Source: Azospirillum sp. 51_20
GTDB taxonomy: Bacteria; Pseudomonadota; Alphaproteobacteria; RF32; CAG-239
Assembly (NCBI GenBank): GCA_001917175.1
Contig: MNTV01000033.1
Location: 48,813 to 104,909, forward strand
Direction of reading: 5' to 3'
DNA: 56,097 nucleotides
The position numbers and the translations under genes are program-made. Below the pieces are notes generated by a model. It did not search any database. It was not told the origin of the DNA and saw only the letters and a list, made by a program, of their open reading frames with translations. Positions 15,772 to 24,927 of the stretch are shown piece by piece (position 1 is the stretch's first letter; the number at the start of each line of letters is the position of its first letter).

Positions 15772-17877
15772 TTAAAGCAGGTTTTTGACCATCGGCATCA
15801 GATCCAGCCGGTAGTCGTCGGCAATTTCTTCCGTCTTCGGATATCTGTCGCCGGCGTCCAGCGCATAGATGTTGGCCTGCTGCTGTTTGAATTCCCGTCC
15901 GAGGATGATGGCCTGCGCGTTGGCGGCCAGTTTCTGCCCGAACAGGACGGCTTCTTTGATATTGTTTTTGATCAGTCCGTTTCTTTTGGCAAACAGGCTG
16001 CTGTAAACGAAAATGCTCCAGATCATGGCCAGAATGAACAAGGTGGAAACGGCGTGAACGTGCAGGCTCATCATTAAGGCGGAAAGGGCGATCATGACGA
16101 CGGCAAAGATTTTGGCCGTAATGCCGATCCAGCGCCGTTTGAAGCTGATGCGCAGGATCCAGATGTAAAAAGCAGCCGTCAGCGTCGCCGACAGCAGAAA
16201 GCCCATGGTGGCGGCGGTGTTGACGTTGAGCCAGGCGATTGCCGCTTCCGACAGAAACAACATGGCGGCACTAAACAGAATGTAACCCGAATTGAGTTTG
16301 AGCGAAAGCAGTTTGATCCGTTTGCCGGTGTCTTTTTCAATCAGCTTGCAGGCGCGTTTCATTTTAAGCGCGTTGGCGCGGTTGAAGGCGACCGCCGTTT
16401 CCTTTGGCCCGATCAGCTGGCGGAAGGCCTTTTTTTCAAGCGGGTTCAGGCGGCTCAGATTGTCGGTCTTTTTGATCAGCAGCAGGGATTCGTGGTCGGC
16501 TTTCAGGTCGATGATGTTGCGGCGGAACAAATCGAGCAGGAACGAACAGAAGGAAACCTTGTCGAAAGTTCCTTTTGCCAGCATCCTGAGCATGGCCGGG
16601 GTTTTTTGCAGGTCGGCCCTGACCGGGTTGGCGTCGGAATTGATGAAGCGCCAGGAAACGAGATAGGCGGAAACGATTGCCAGCAGGCCGAGGAAAGAGA
16701 ATATAATGTCGCCGTAATCTTCAATGAACCATTCAAATTTTTTGTTAAAATCGGGTTCAATGAAACCGGCTTTCGGGATCGAAATCAGAATATGCATGCC
16801 TTCGCCGGCAAACAGCGGCGTGGTGGCGGTGAAGCCGAGCGCGTTGGTGCGGCGGTCTTTGGTGATGGTGGAATAGCGGTCGGTCAGGTTTTTCGGCGGA
16901 TAACCGATGAACATGGACTGGCCGAGCGGGTTGACGTCAACCGGCAGACGCACCGTTGCCACCGCCTGAGAGACCACCAGATTCCAGAAACTGCCGGTGA
17001 CGTCCCAGTAAAATTCGTTGCGGTCTTTATAGTACCACAGTTTGCGGTCGAGCATATAGTCAAATTCGTAGGTATAAATGCCCGGCTGCAGTTCAAACTG
17101 TTTTTGGGGCGTAATCAGGTAGCGGTCGCCGGCGTCTTTCAGCCGGTAGGGAACTTCGGTACCGTTGATGCGCACGCCGTTAAGATAAGGAATGGTTGCG
17201 TTTTTGACCCCGTCGCGGGAAACGGAATATTTCGGCAGCGCTTTTGACAGGCCGTATTTCAGTTTTTGTCCGTTGGCCACCAGATTGACGGTTTCTATAA
17301 TGCGGACAATGCCGTTGGGCATGATGTCGATTTTGCTGGTAAGGTAAGGAATGTGTTCTTTGGCCGGCACCAGAATGCTCTGTCCGGTCGGCAGGGTGAC
17401 GCTGACAACGTCGATGCCGGTTTCCTTCTTCCATTGCCGTTGTGCCTGCTGCTGTTCCTGCTTTATTTGCTGCGGGATCAGGGCAGGGGTGTTGATCAGG
17501 TCGCGGGGCTGCTGTTTTTCCAGTAGGTTCAGGCGCTCCATGGCGCTGTCGTAAATTTTTTCAAAGGTGGATTTTTCCTGTTTTTGGCTGGCGATGAACG
17601 CGGCGTCGTCCATAACGTTCATGGTCGAGGCGGACTGGATGAGCGACATCGGCATTTTTTCCACTTTCTGTGCCCGTTCGCGGATAAAATCGCGGAACGC
17701 CTCAAAGCTGGTGGGAATGTTCCGGTTTTGCACCGCCGGTTTGATCTGCATGCTTTTGTCGGCGTTATACTGCTGGAGGGCAATTTCGTCGCGCATTTGT
17801 TTGATGGCGGCGTTTGAGGGGTTGATCAGCACGGCAGAAAAAACAATGAAACAAATTGCAAAAAAAAGTTTTTTCAT
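15772..17877 (-). CDS. DUF2207 family membrane protein with exported N-terminal domain
   Basis: The 701-residue product has a signal peptide (MKKLFFAICFIVFSAVLINP, cleaved near SNA-A). A helical Gln-rich region follows (about 25-165), then the DUF2207 beta-rich domain (about 180-400), with SKIDIMPNGIVRIIETV and FYWDVTGSFWN as landmarks. Next come a transmembrane helix (IIFSFLGLLAIVSAYLV), a cytoplasmic segment and three to four helices, and a charged tail. DUF2207 proteins are widespread envelope proteins without a settled function. AAAGG precedes the ATG. It is transcribed alone, divergent from the nucleotidyltransferase gene. Confidence 0.85.
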   Translation of the reverse strand: MKKLFFAICFIVFSAVLINPSNAAIKQMRDEIALQQYNADKSMQIKPAVQNRNIPTSFEAFRDFIRERAQKVEKMPMSLIQSASTMNVMDDAAFIASQKQEKSTFEKIYDSAMERLNLLEKQQPRDLINTPALIPQQIKQEQQQAQRQWKKETGIDVVSVTLPTGQSILVPAKEHIPYLTSKIDIMPNGIVRIIETVNLVANGQKLKYGLSKALPKYSVSRDGVKNATIPYLNGVRINGTEVPYRLKDAGDRYLITPQKQFELQPGIYTYEFDYMLDRKLWYYKDRNEFYWDVTGSFWNLVVSQAVATVRLPVDVNPLGQSMFIGYPPKNLTDRYSTITKDRRTNALGFTATTPLFAGEGMHILISIPKAGFIEPDFNKKFEWFIEDYGDIIFSFLGLLAIVSAYLVSWRFINSDANPVRADLQKTPAMLRMLAKGTFDKVSFCSFLLDLFRRNIIDLKADHESLLLIKKTDNLSRLNPLEKKAFRQLIGPKETAVAFNRANALKMKRACKLIEKDTGKRIKLLSLKLNSGYILFSAAMLFLSEAAIAWLNVNTAATMGFLLSATLTAAFYIWILRISFKRRWIGITAKIFAVVMIALSALMMSLHVHAVSTLFILAMIWSIFVYSSLFAKRNGLIKNNIKEAVLFGQKLAANAQAIILGREFKQQQANIYALDAGDRYPKTEEIADDYRLDLMPMVKNLL

Positions 17878-17959
17878 AAAAAAACACCTTTGTTAACAAA
17901 TAAAATATATTTGCTAATATAATATGCAGTTATTAAAAAAAGATTAGAAAGGGAAAAAT

Positions 17960-18694
17960 ATGACTAGCTCGAAAATTGCTGCCGTTGTGCTCGGTGCCGG
18001 CAAAGGCACCCGGATGAAGTCGGATCTGCCGAAGGTGCTGATGCCGATCTGCGGCAAGCCGATGATACGCAATATCCTTGATACGCTCGACGGCATGGAC
18101 GCCGACAAGATTGTGGTCGTGACCGCGCCCGACGGCGAACTGGTAAGAAAAGAGGTGGCGCCGCACCGGAGCGTCATCCAGCAGCAGCAGCTCGGCACCG
18201 GCGATGCCGTGATGGCCGCGGCGCCGGTGCTGGAAGGCTTTGACGGCGACGTGCTGACGATTTTCGGCGATCACCCGATCATCACCAAAGAAACCTTTTT
18301 GAAAGCGGTGGCCAAACGCCGCGAGGGCTATGCGGTAGTGGTATTGGGCTTCCGTCCGGAAGATGCCGCCCGTTACGGCCGGCTGGTCGTCAATAACGGC
18401 GAGCTGGAGAAAATCGTCGAGTTTAAAGACGCAAGCGACGAGGAAAAGGCGATCACTCTTTGCAATTCCGGCGTTATGTGCTTTGACGGCAGCCTGATGT
18501 TCGACATTTTGCGCGAGATCGGCAATGAAAACGCCGCGCACGAGTATTATCTTACCGATGCGGTGGCAATTGCCCGTGCCCGCGGACTTAAATGCGGCGT
18601 GGTCGAATGCCCGGCGGAAGAAGTCGCCGGCGCCAACACCCGTGAGGAACTGGCGCTGCTTGAGCAATATCTGATGAAAAGAGAAGGAAAGTAA
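17960..18694 (+). CDS. GlmU-type sugar-1-phosphate uridylyltransferase domain, stand-alone
   Basis: The 244-residue cytoplasmic product contains only the pyrophosphorylase half of GlmU. Landmarks are LGAGKGTRMKSDLPKVL (11-27), QQQQLGTGDAV, FGDHPI, NSGVMCFD, EYYLTDAVAIA and VAGANTREEL. The expected reaction is UTP plus GlcNAc-1-P to UDP-GlcNAc plus pyrophosphate. Typical GlmU is about 450 residues and adds a left-handed beta-helix acetyltransferase domain. Here the frame ends in a clean stop after the linker helix and the next gene is unrelated. It could be a dedicated uridylyltransferase for another sugar, or GlmU function may be split between genes. GAAAGGG precedes the ATG. Confidence 0.85.
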   Translation: MTSSKIAAVVLGAGKGTRMKSDLPKVLMPICGKPMIRNILDTLDGMDADKIVVVTAPDGELVRKEVAPHRSVIQQQQLGTGDAVMAAAPVLEGFDGDVLTIFGDHPIITKETFLKAVAKRREGYAVVVLGFRPEDAARYGRLVVNNGELEKIVEFKDASDEEKAITLCNSGVMCFDGSLMFDILREIGNENAAHEYYLTDAVAIARARGLKCGVVECPAEEVAGANTREELALLEQYLMKREGK

Positions 18695-18699
18695 AATTT

Positions 18700-19143
18700 A
18701 TGCGGTTTGTCAAAGATCATTGGTTCGGCCTGCTGGTGTCAATTTTCGTTTTTTTCTTTTTGTGCGTGTTTGCCCTTGTGCTGGCGGCGCCGCATCAGGA
18801 TGAACAAAAACGCGGCTTTGTTCCCTGCACCGAAACAATGGCGGAGGAACTCCGCGGCTGCAACGGCAGGAACATGTGCGTGCTGGGCAGCGTGGTCGAC
18901 AACACGTTTTGCAATGTCGGCGTAATCGGAGAGGGACTGAAGCTGTGGATGACGGGAAAGCAGCCGGCGCCGTGGTCAAATTATCTGTTTGAGCCGGAAA
19001 TAAAACGTCCCTCGGCAACCGACGACGTCGAACCGGAGGAAAGCCTTGAGGAATATTATCAAAATACACCGGATATTGCCGCCGAGATGGACGAACTGCA
19101 AAAACTCAATCAACAATTGGAGAATGACAGCAATGAACGATAA
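18700..19143 (+). CDS. Single-pass periplasmic protein of unknown function
   Basis: Function not recognised. The 147-residue product has one N-terminal helix (LLVSIFVFFFLCVFALVLAA, about 11-30). A periplasmic part follows with four cysteines (FVPCTE, GCNGRNMC, TFCNVG) that could form two disulfides, and then an acidic, helical tail. It begins five bases after the nucleotidyltransferase stop and overlaps the start of pepF by 11 bases, so the three are likely one transcript. Confidence 0.75.
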   Translation: MRFVKDHWFGLLVSIFVFFFLCVFALVLAAPHQDEQKRGFVPCTETMAEELRGCNGRNMCVLGSVVDNTFCNVGVIGEGLKLWMTGKQPAPWSNYLFEPEIKRPSATDDVEPEESLEEYYQNTPDIAAEMDELQKLNQQLENDSNER

Positions 19144-20917
19144 AGCACTCCCGGCCTGGGATCTGAGCGATTTGTATGACGGCATTGAAGACGAAAAAAT
19201 TGCCGCCGATTTGGAAAAATACCGCGCTTTCTGCGTTGAGTTTGCCGGCCGCTACAAAGGGCGTCTGAGCGAGCTTGACGGTGCGGGGATCGCCGCCGCG
19301 CTGAAGGCCTATGAACAGAATTCCGAAATCGGCAGCCGTGTCGGCGGTTTTGCCTATCTCAACATGGTAACGCAGATGAAAAACCAGGCGGCGGTCGCTT
19401 TTTATCAGAATATCAGCGAAAAGCTGACCGATTACAGCAAGCCGCTGATTTTCCTCAGTCTGGAAATTAATCAGCTGCCGGCGGAGAAAATCGAAGACTG
19501 GCTGAAAAATCCCGAAGCCGCTTTTTATAAGCCCTGGCTGGAACGCGTCCGCCGTTTTAAACCGTACGAACTTTCGGAAGCGGTGGAAGAGGTGCTGCTC
19601 GAAAAGTCGATGACGTCTTCTTCGGCCTGGGTTCGTCTGTACGAAGAAACTTCTTCGAAACTGCAATATACGGTCGACGGCAAAACCTATAACGACGCGG
19701 AAGTTTCCAAACTGCTGCTGGACAAGAACGCGGAAACCCGCCGCAAAGCCGGCGCCGAGATCAACCGGGTGGCGGAAGAAAACGCCGACCTGTTTACCTT
19801 CATCTATAACATGGTGATCAAGGACAAGGCGATCGAAGACGAAAAACGCGGCTTTAAACTGCCGATGTCTTCCCGCAACATGTCGGAAAACGTTTCCGAC
19901 CAAATGGTGGAAACGCTGGCCGAAACGGTGCGTGCCAACTATAAGAACATTGCTCACCGTTTTTACCGGCTGAAAGCCAAATGGCTGGGCGTTGACAAAA
20001 TTTCCTACTGGGACCGCAACGCGCCGCTGCCGTTTGCCGACGATACGGAATATGACTGGGCGGAAACGGTGTCGGTGGTGTTGGACGCATACAAGTCTTT
20101 TTCTCCGGAACTTTACGAAATAGCCAAAGACTTCTTTGACAACGCCTGGATCGACGTGCCGCCCCGCGACGGCAAACGCAGCGGGGCCTTTTGCGCGCCG
20201 GTCAGCGCCGGAGCCCATCCTTACCTGTTGCTTAATTTTGCCGGCAAACGCAACGACGTGCTGACTCTGGCGCATGAGCTGGGACACGGCTGCCACCACC
20301 AGACCCGGGTCAAAAACGGCGAATTGAACGAATATTCGCGGATGACGACCGAAGAGGTGGCTTCGGTGTTCGGCGAGATGATCACCTTCCAATCAATGGT
20401 TGCCAAACTGCCGGACGGGCCGGAAAAACTGGCGCTGATCGCCTCCAAGGTCAGCGACATGATCAATACCGCCATCCGTCAGATCGCTTTCCATTTCTTT
20501 GAAAGCCGCGCCCATGCGGAACGGAAAGACGGCGAACTGAGCAAGGAGCGCCTGTGCGAAATATGGCAGGAGGAAATGGCCGCCAGCTTGGGCGAGGCGG
20601 TGGAAGTCGGCGAAGACAGCCGCTTCATCTGGTCGCAGGTCGGGCATTTCTTTTTCCTGCCGTTTTACGTTTATGCCTATTCTTTCGCCGACTGTCTGGT
20701 CAATTCGCTTTATCAGGTCAGCCGTGAAGGGAAGGTGGAAAACTTCCCTGCCAAGTATCTGGAAATGCTTTCCAAAACCGCGATTACCGATTACGGCGAA
20801 CTGCTGGCGCCTTTCGGCCTCAATCCGAATGATCCGGAATTTTGGAACGAAGGCTTAAGCCTGATTTCCGGTTACATCGACGAACTGGAACGTTTGGATG
20901 CAAAGCTGCAATTCTGA
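19133..20917 (+). CDS. pepF: M3-family oligoendopeptidase F
   Basis: The 594-residue cytoplasmic zinc peptidase cleaves oligopeptides. The N-terminal helical domain begins with LPAWDLSDLYDGI, typical of PepF. The zinc site is HELGHGCHH (381-389), with the downstream glutamate in TTEEVASVFGEM. The C-terminal end FGLNPNDPEFWNEGL is also characteristic. I start at 19133 (MNDKALPAWDL), where GGAG lies ten bases upstream. An in-frame ATG at 19124 is too close to that site, and the long frame from 19046 is inside the preceding gene. Confidence 0.92.
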   Translation: MNDKALPAWDLSDLYDGIEDEKIAADLEKYRAFCVEFAGRYKGRLSELDGAGIAAALKAYEQNSEIGSRVGGFAYLNMVTQMKNQAAVAFYQNISEKLTDYSKPLIFLSLEINQLPAEKIEDWLKNPEAAFYKPWLERVRRFKPYELSEAVEEVLLEKSMTSSSAWVRLYEETSSKLQYTVDGKTYNDAEVSKLLLDKNAETRRKAGAEINRVAEENADLFTFIYNMVIKDKAIEDEKRGFKLPMSSRNMSENVSDQMVETLAETVRANYKNIAHRFYRLKAKWLGVDKISYWDRNAPLPFADDTEYDWAETVSVVLDAYKSFSPELYEIAKDFFDNAWIDVPPRDGKRSGAFCAPVSAGAHPYLLLNFAGKRNDVLTLAHELGHGCHHQTRVKNGELNEYSRMTTEEVASVFGEMITFQSMVAKLPDGPEKLALIASKVSDMINTAIRQIAFHFFESRAHAERKDGELSKERLCEIWQEEMAASLGEAVEVGEDSRFIWSQVGHFFFLPFYVYAYSFADCLVNSLYQVSREGKVENFPAKYLEMLSKTAITDYGELLAPFGLNPNDPEFWNEGLSLISGYIDELERLDAKLQF

Positions 20918-20936
20918 AATATTTGTTTTGAAAAAA

Positions 20937-20965
20937 TTGACAAAAAGCCGTAATCCTGATATTAT
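20937..20965 (+). promoter_or_regulatory. Promoter of the 20999 gene
   Basis: TTGACA (20937-20942), 17 bases, TATTAT (20960-20965) begins 19 bases after the pepF stop. It is one of the best promoter matches in the window and makes the 20999 gene a separate unit. Confidence 0.8.
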
Positions 20966-20998
20966 TATTTATAATAACAATTTAAGAGGAAATATATC

Positions 20999-21616
20999 AT
21001 GAATAAAGAAGAGCTTGCCAAACATTTGTCAAAAAATGACGGGCTTGACCGGGGCGGAGAAATCCGTACGGCCGCTGATGAAGACGGAAACGTATTCGTT
21101 TTTTCCGAAAACAAGTACGGTTGTCCGGTGATCGACGTTCTGGTCGAAGGCCAAGGCAAGGAAACGGCATATTTCAAAACCGGAAAAGGCGAGATTACCG
21201 TTTATGAGGAAACCGGCCGCATGCTTGAGGAAACGGATCCCCGGGAAGCGGCAATTTCCGGCAGATGGTATCCTGAAACGGTGCCGGTTCAAAAGGAGGT
21301 GCCGGACGTTATGACCGTCCAGCTTATGAAAGGAAACGACAAGCTGGGATCTTATTACGTCGGCCATGACACGACCAAATCGGGCAGGGAAAGCCTTGGA
21401 CAGTTGATTTGGAAAGAAGATATCGGAAGTTATCATAGCGACAGCATAAATGTGGAACTGCTGAGAAAAGCGATTGACGCTTATAACGATCCCGAAGGTT
21501 TTGCCCGCAATGTCGAACGCATCAAACAAGAGAGGGAAGCCGCCAGACAGAAAGAAGTGCAGGACATGGCGGTCATGCAAGAGATTATGCATTCCGTCCG
21601 CGGCGGTATGGAATAA
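20999..21616 (+). CDS. Hypothetical soluble protein, 205 residues
   Basis: Not recognised. The product is polar, with no signal peptide or membrane helix. The first 100 residues look beta-rich (NVFVFSENKYGCPVIDVLVEG, ITVYEETGRML) and the last 50 form a charged helix rich in Glu, Arg and Gln (ERIKQEREAARQKEVQDM). GAGGAA precedes the ATG at good spacing. A consensus promoter in front and two terminators behind make it a single-gene, probably well expressed unit. Confidence 0.75.
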   Translation: MNKEELAKHLSKNDGLDRGGEIRTAADEDGNVFVFSENKYGCPVIDVLVEGQGKETAYFKTGKGEITVYEETGRMLEETDPREAAISGRWYPETVPVQKEVPDVMTVQLMKGNDKLGSYYVGHDTTKSGRESLGQLIWKEDIGSYHSDSINVELLRKAIDAYNDPEGFARNVERIKQEREAARQKEVQDMAVMQEIMHSVRGGME

Positions 21617-21636
21617 GCCTTTCCGGCATGACAAAC

Positions 21637-21670
21637 AAAAATCTCCCGCCGAAAAAGCGGGAGATTTTTT
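21637..21670 (+). terminator. Terminator of the 20999 gene
   Basis: ATCTCCCGC and GCGGGAGAT arms close a CGAAAAA loop, with A-run before and T-run after. Confidence 0.9.
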
Positions 21671-21679
21671 GTGTACCGA

Positions 21680-21713
21680 AAATCCCCGGCCAGGTCGAGG
21701 GGATCTTTTTTTT
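21680..21713 (+). terminator. Second terminator after the 20999 gene
   Basis: ATCCCC (21682-21687) and GGGGAT (21699-21704) arms are followed by CTTTTTTTT. It is a weaker stem than the one just upstream. Confidence 0.65.
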
Positions 21714-21764
21714 ATGGTTTGAACGTAACACTGCCGGTGTCAGCGGAAGACGCAGACTTTTCAG

Positions 21765-21845
21765 CCCGGCCGTAAGGCTTGCGGAGCTTGAGCCGGGCGT
21801 TTGAGTTTCGGAACGGTTAGTGCCGCTTGCGTAAATCGGCAGAAG
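21765..21845 (+). repeat. Dispersed intergenic repeat, copy R2
   Basis: The order of landmarks is CCCGGCCGTAAGGCTTGCGG, GAGCCGGGCGTTTGAG, GGAACGGTTAGTGCCGCTTGC, GTAAATCGGC. CCCGGC and GCCGGG can pair as the outer stem, with a smaller inner stem. It lies between the terminators of the 20999 gene and the 3' end of the VirB8-like gene. Confidence 0.6.
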
Positions 21846-21898
21846 CTTATCGTCGAAAGCCCTCGGCCGGGTCTTCTTTTTTGCCCGAAAACGATCCT

Positions 21899-22678
21899 TT
21901 ATCTGAAGAACAGTTCCTTGGTGATCCGTTTTGATTCCTCAAGATAGTGCTGGGAAGCGTTGGGCGCGCCGAGATAGGAAAGCGAAAAGTTGGTGATCAG
22001 AAAACCGAACGGGTTTTTCAGCGCGTCTTCGTGCGTCCGTCCTTTGAATTTGACGAACCGCAGACGCATCACCGCCCGCCACAGGTTGACGTCGGGCGTG
22101 GGGTTTCTCGGCATATAGTCGATGGTGCGGAACTGGGTTTGCCACAGGCCGGTGCCGAGCGGGCGGATCCAGTCGATTTCCACGTCGCGCATCATGCTTT
22201 TGCGGCGGAATTGCAACATGTTGAACTTGGCGTCGTAACGGGTGAATTCGTCGAAAATGAACGGCGAGGAATACCAGTAGACGTAAGAACCCGGTCCCCA
22301 GCGGCGGATCAGTTCGTCATAGTCGTTGGTAATGAGATAACGCAGCATGATGTAGTTGGTAATGTGTTCTTCGTTGATCAGGTTGCCGACCGGATAGTTG
22401 ATTTCCATCGGCTGGGCGCGTTCGATCTGGCTGAAGTAGTGGTCGATGTAAAACAGCTGCGGCGAGCTGGAGCGCTGAGGCAGCATCACGTAAAGCGCGC
22501 TGGCCAGCATCATGTTGAAGCAGATAGACATTGAGGCGATGATGACCAGAAAGCGCGAAGTCCACAGATAACGCCGTTCCGGCATGGCGTCCACGTGCAC
22601 CTGTTCGGGAAACAGGCCGAGCTTGTCGGGGCTTTCTTTTTCTTTATATTTAAAAATGGTGTTAAAAATACTGAACAT
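21899..22678 (-). CDS. VirB8-like protein
   Basis: The 259-residue product has a cytoplasmic N-terminus of about 43 residues, one transmembrane helix (FLVIIASMSICFNMMLASALYV region, about 43-66) and a periplasmic domain. The domain carries landmarks of the VirB8 fold: EEHITNYIMLRYLITNDYDE, VEIDWIRPLGTGLWQTQFRT and NPFGFLITNFSLSYLG, the last matching the conserved NPLG end of VirB8. VirB8 is an inner-membrane scaffold of type IV secretion, but no other vir or trb genes are present in the window. It may belong to a scattered system or be an isolated relative. It is divergent from the TolC-like lipoprotein gene. Confidence 0.65.
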   Translation of the reverse strand: MFSIFNTIFKYKEKESPDKLGLFPEQVHVDAMPERRYLWTSRFLVIIASMSICFNMMLASALYVMLPQRSSSPQLFYIDHYFSQIERAQPMEINYPVGNLINEEHITNYIMLRYLITNDYDELIRRWGPGSYVYWYSSPFIFDEFTRYDAKFNMLQFRRKSMMRDVEIDWIRPLGTGLWQTQFRTIDYMPRNPTPDVNLWRAVMRLRFVKFKGRTHEDALKNPFGFLITNFSLSYLGAPNASQHYLEESKRITKELFFR

Positions 22679-22841
22679 CGGCGTTTTGTTAACCTCAAAA
22701 TAAATCTCTTTCCCTAATTTTATACATCAAAGTTGTCAAAAATCAAATAAATACTATTAAATGAGAAAAAAATACTACCAACTTCAAAAATATTAGTGTA
22801 AACATATAACTGTATCTTTTGTGCATAAAGGGTTTTTACTG

Positions 22842-24746
22842 ATGAAAAAGCTATTGATATCTTTGTTGGTTCCGGTTGTGTTCGCGGCTTCCTGCGGGCA
22901 GAACGGCACCGTAAGTTCTCCCGATCCGGCCGGGTATAGTCCGGAAGCCGTCCTTTATAACGATTGGGACCGCGCCGTCCGTATTGACGTCGACATGCAA
23001 AACATGTACGTCAGCACGCCGACCAAAATCGAAAAGCCGATCGACCTCTACATGTCGATGGCCCTGGCGCTCAAATACAACTATACCCGCCGGCTGATTA
23101 CTTACGAAGACAGCATCATCCGCGCCGGCCGTTCGCCGGTCAACCGCCTGCCGGAAATCGTCAGCCACGCCGGCTACATCAACGACACCAACTCCAGCAT
23201 GAGTCCGGATCTGAAAGTGGCCTGGAACATGCTTGACATTTCCATGGTTTACTGCCTCAGCCAGGACAAGGAGTATAAGGCGAGCGTCGCTTTTGAGGAA
23301 AGCCGCAAGGTTATTCACAACATTTTGCAGGAAACCCGCACCCTTTACTGGAAAACGCTGACCGCCCAGCGGCTGCTGCCGGTGATCGACGACATGACCG
23401 AGTTCATGACTTTGGAAGTCGACGACATGAACGCCAAAGCCAAAGAGCTGGAACAAAAAGGCGAAACGCCGGAAGTGGCTCAGCTGGTCAAGAAAAGACA
23501 ATATATGGAAGCGATCAAAAACCTTTCCGCGCTCAAACGCGATATGGAAACGGCGCAGACCCGTCTGGCCAGCCTGATGGGGCTGCATCCTTCGACGGAG
23601 TTCAAACTGGTCGGTTCCGAATACGGCAATTTCGATCTGCCGAAAATCCGCAATTCGCTGGCTGATCTGGAATGGCTGGCATTGAGCAACCGTCCCGAAC
23701 TGCGCGAGCACGACCTGGCGGTCAATGCCGAACGGATGAAGCTGATTATCAAGGACTTCAAGGATCCGGGGCTGAAAAAATACAAAAACGATCCGGACTT
23801 TTATAACCGCCTGTGGTCCAAGCAGGCCCGCGAACTCGGCATGAGCGTGTTTGAAGATCCCGCCAGCCCGAACGCTTTGGATATGGAGCATCTGCGCCGC
23901 CAGCGGATGACCGCCCTGATTTTGAGCCAGGTTTACGTGGCCTGGGCGCAGTATATGTCGGCGGTGGAAGACTACCAGATCAATATGGAAATTGCCTCCA
24001 CTTCCGAAAACATTGCCGAAGACTTTACGATTGCCGACGGCAGCAAGGCTGAAAAGAGCCAGCTGGAAGCTTCCCGCGCGATCGAAGACGAGGTTAAGGC
24101 GTTCAAGTCCTATGCCGACTTGCAGGAATCTCTCGGTAACCTTTATGCCACCATCGGGCTGGATGCCATTCCGTATTACATGCTGAACGAAAAACCCTCC
24201 AAAATTGCCGTTTACCTGCGCAATACGCTGGAGAAATGGGGCAAGGGTGATTTTATGCCTGACAACCGTCCGTATTTGTTAAACATTCCGGCCAAACGTC
24301 CGCCGGTTAACCTCAGTTCCGATACGCTTTTGCCTGATGTCAAAGGCGAAACCGGCAAGAAGATTACGGTGAAAGTTCCCGATTCGGCGCTTGCCCGGAT
24401 GGATTTTGAAGGACAAGTTATCAGCCGCGCCGGCACCATTGACGACAAGCCGCTGCCGAAATGGCTGACTTACAATGAAGAAACCCGCACCTTCAACGGA
24501 ACGGCCATGCCCGGACAGGAAGGCACTTATAACCTGAAAGTATACTTCAGCGACGAAAAGGGCAATGTGGCCTACATGACCTTTAAGATTACGATCAAGG
24601 AGGTTTACGTTCCCTCGCTGACGGTTAAGGGGCAGGTGCCGGGCAGTACCGCCACCGTGCTGAAACGCTGTGTCGGATCCAACTGCAAAGACGACTACAT
24701 CATTGAAGATGCCGTCGGCAACGATATCCGCACTTCCGCTCAGTAA
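22842..24746 (+). CDS. TolC-like outer-membrane lipoprotein with C-terminal Ig-like domain
   Basis: The 634-residue product has a lipoprotein-like signal ending VFAASCG (Cys20 likely lipidated). A long helical region follows (about 60-460) arranged like TolC/OEP efflux proteins: long coiled segments, SLMGLHPS, and a second repeat half with VYVAWAQYMSAVEDYQ. Residues about 500-600 form a beta-rich domain resembling putative Ig domains (LPKWLTYNEETRTFNGT, GTYNLKVYFSDEKGN). TolC-type proteins are outer-membrane export ducts; an Ig-like tail is unusual. I start at 22842, where AAAGGG lies upstream, rather than at 22821. No partner transporter is adjacent. Confidence 0.75.
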   Translation: MKKLLISLLVPVVFAASCGQNGTVSSPDPAGYSPEAVLYNDWDRAVRIDVDMQNMYVSTPTKIEKPIDLYMSMALALKYNYTRRLITYEDSIIRAGRSPVNRLPEIVSHAGYINDTNSSMSPDLKVAWNMLDISMVYCLSQDKEYKASVAFEESRKVIHNILQETRTLYWKTLTAQRLLPVIDDMTEFMTLEVDDMNAKAKELEQKGETPEVAQLVKKRQYMEAIKNLSALKRDMETAQTRLASLMGLHPSTEFKLVGSEYGNFDLPKIRNSLADLEWLALSNRPELREHDLAVNAERMKLIIKDFKDPGLKKYKNDPDFYNRLWSKQARELGMSVFEDPASPNALDMEHLRRQRMTALILSQVYVAWAQYMSAVEDYQINMEIASTSENIAEDFTIADGSKAEKSQLEASRAIEDEVKAFKSYADLQESLGNLYATIGLDAIPYYMLNEKPSKIAVYLRNTLEKWGKGDFMPDNRPYLLNIPAKRPPVNLSSDTLLPDVKGETGKKITVKVPDSALARMDFEGQVISRAGTIDDKPLPKWLTYNEETRTFNGTAMPGQEGTYNLKVYFSDEKGNVAYMTFKITIKEVYVPSLTVKGQVPGSTATVLKRCVGSNCKDDYIIEDAVGNDIRTSAQ

Positions 24747-24764
24747 ACGCGGTATCCGATCAAC

Positions 24765-24793
24765 AAAAACCTCCGTTTTGACGGAGGTTTTTT
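24765..24793 (+). terminator. Terminator of the TolC-like lipoprotein gene
   Basis: AACCTCCGT and ACGGAGGTT arms around TTTG are followed by a T-run. Confidence 0.9.
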
Positions 24794-24835
24794 TGATGTT
24801 TAGAGTGTCTGTGTAAGCGGGGGAATATCAGTCAT

Positions 24836-24916
24836 ACCGCCCCGGCCGTAATGTTTGTGAAACCTTGGGGCGGACATTTGAAGTTCAAAATGGCTGATGC
24901 CGTTTACATAAGCCGG
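24836..24916 (+). repeat. Dispersed intergenic repeat, copy R3
   Basis: The landmarks are CCGCCCCGGCCGTAATG, inner stem GTTT-GTG-AAAC, TTGGGGCGG, CATTTGAAGTTCAAAATGGC, TGATGCCGTTTACATAAGCC. CCGCCCC and GGGGCGG form a 7-bp outer stem. The bases just before it (24813-24835) resemble the tail of a further unit. Confidence 0.65.
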
Positions 24917-24927
24917 CGGATGCAGGT

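Noticed and set aside
19106..20392. A 428-codon open frame on the minus strand
   Set aside because: It is antisense to pepF, whose HELGH motif and length are normal.
21899..22678. A complete type IV secretion locus suggested by the VirB8-like protein
   Set aside because: No VirB4, VirB9, VirB10 or VirD4-like genes occur anywhere in the window.
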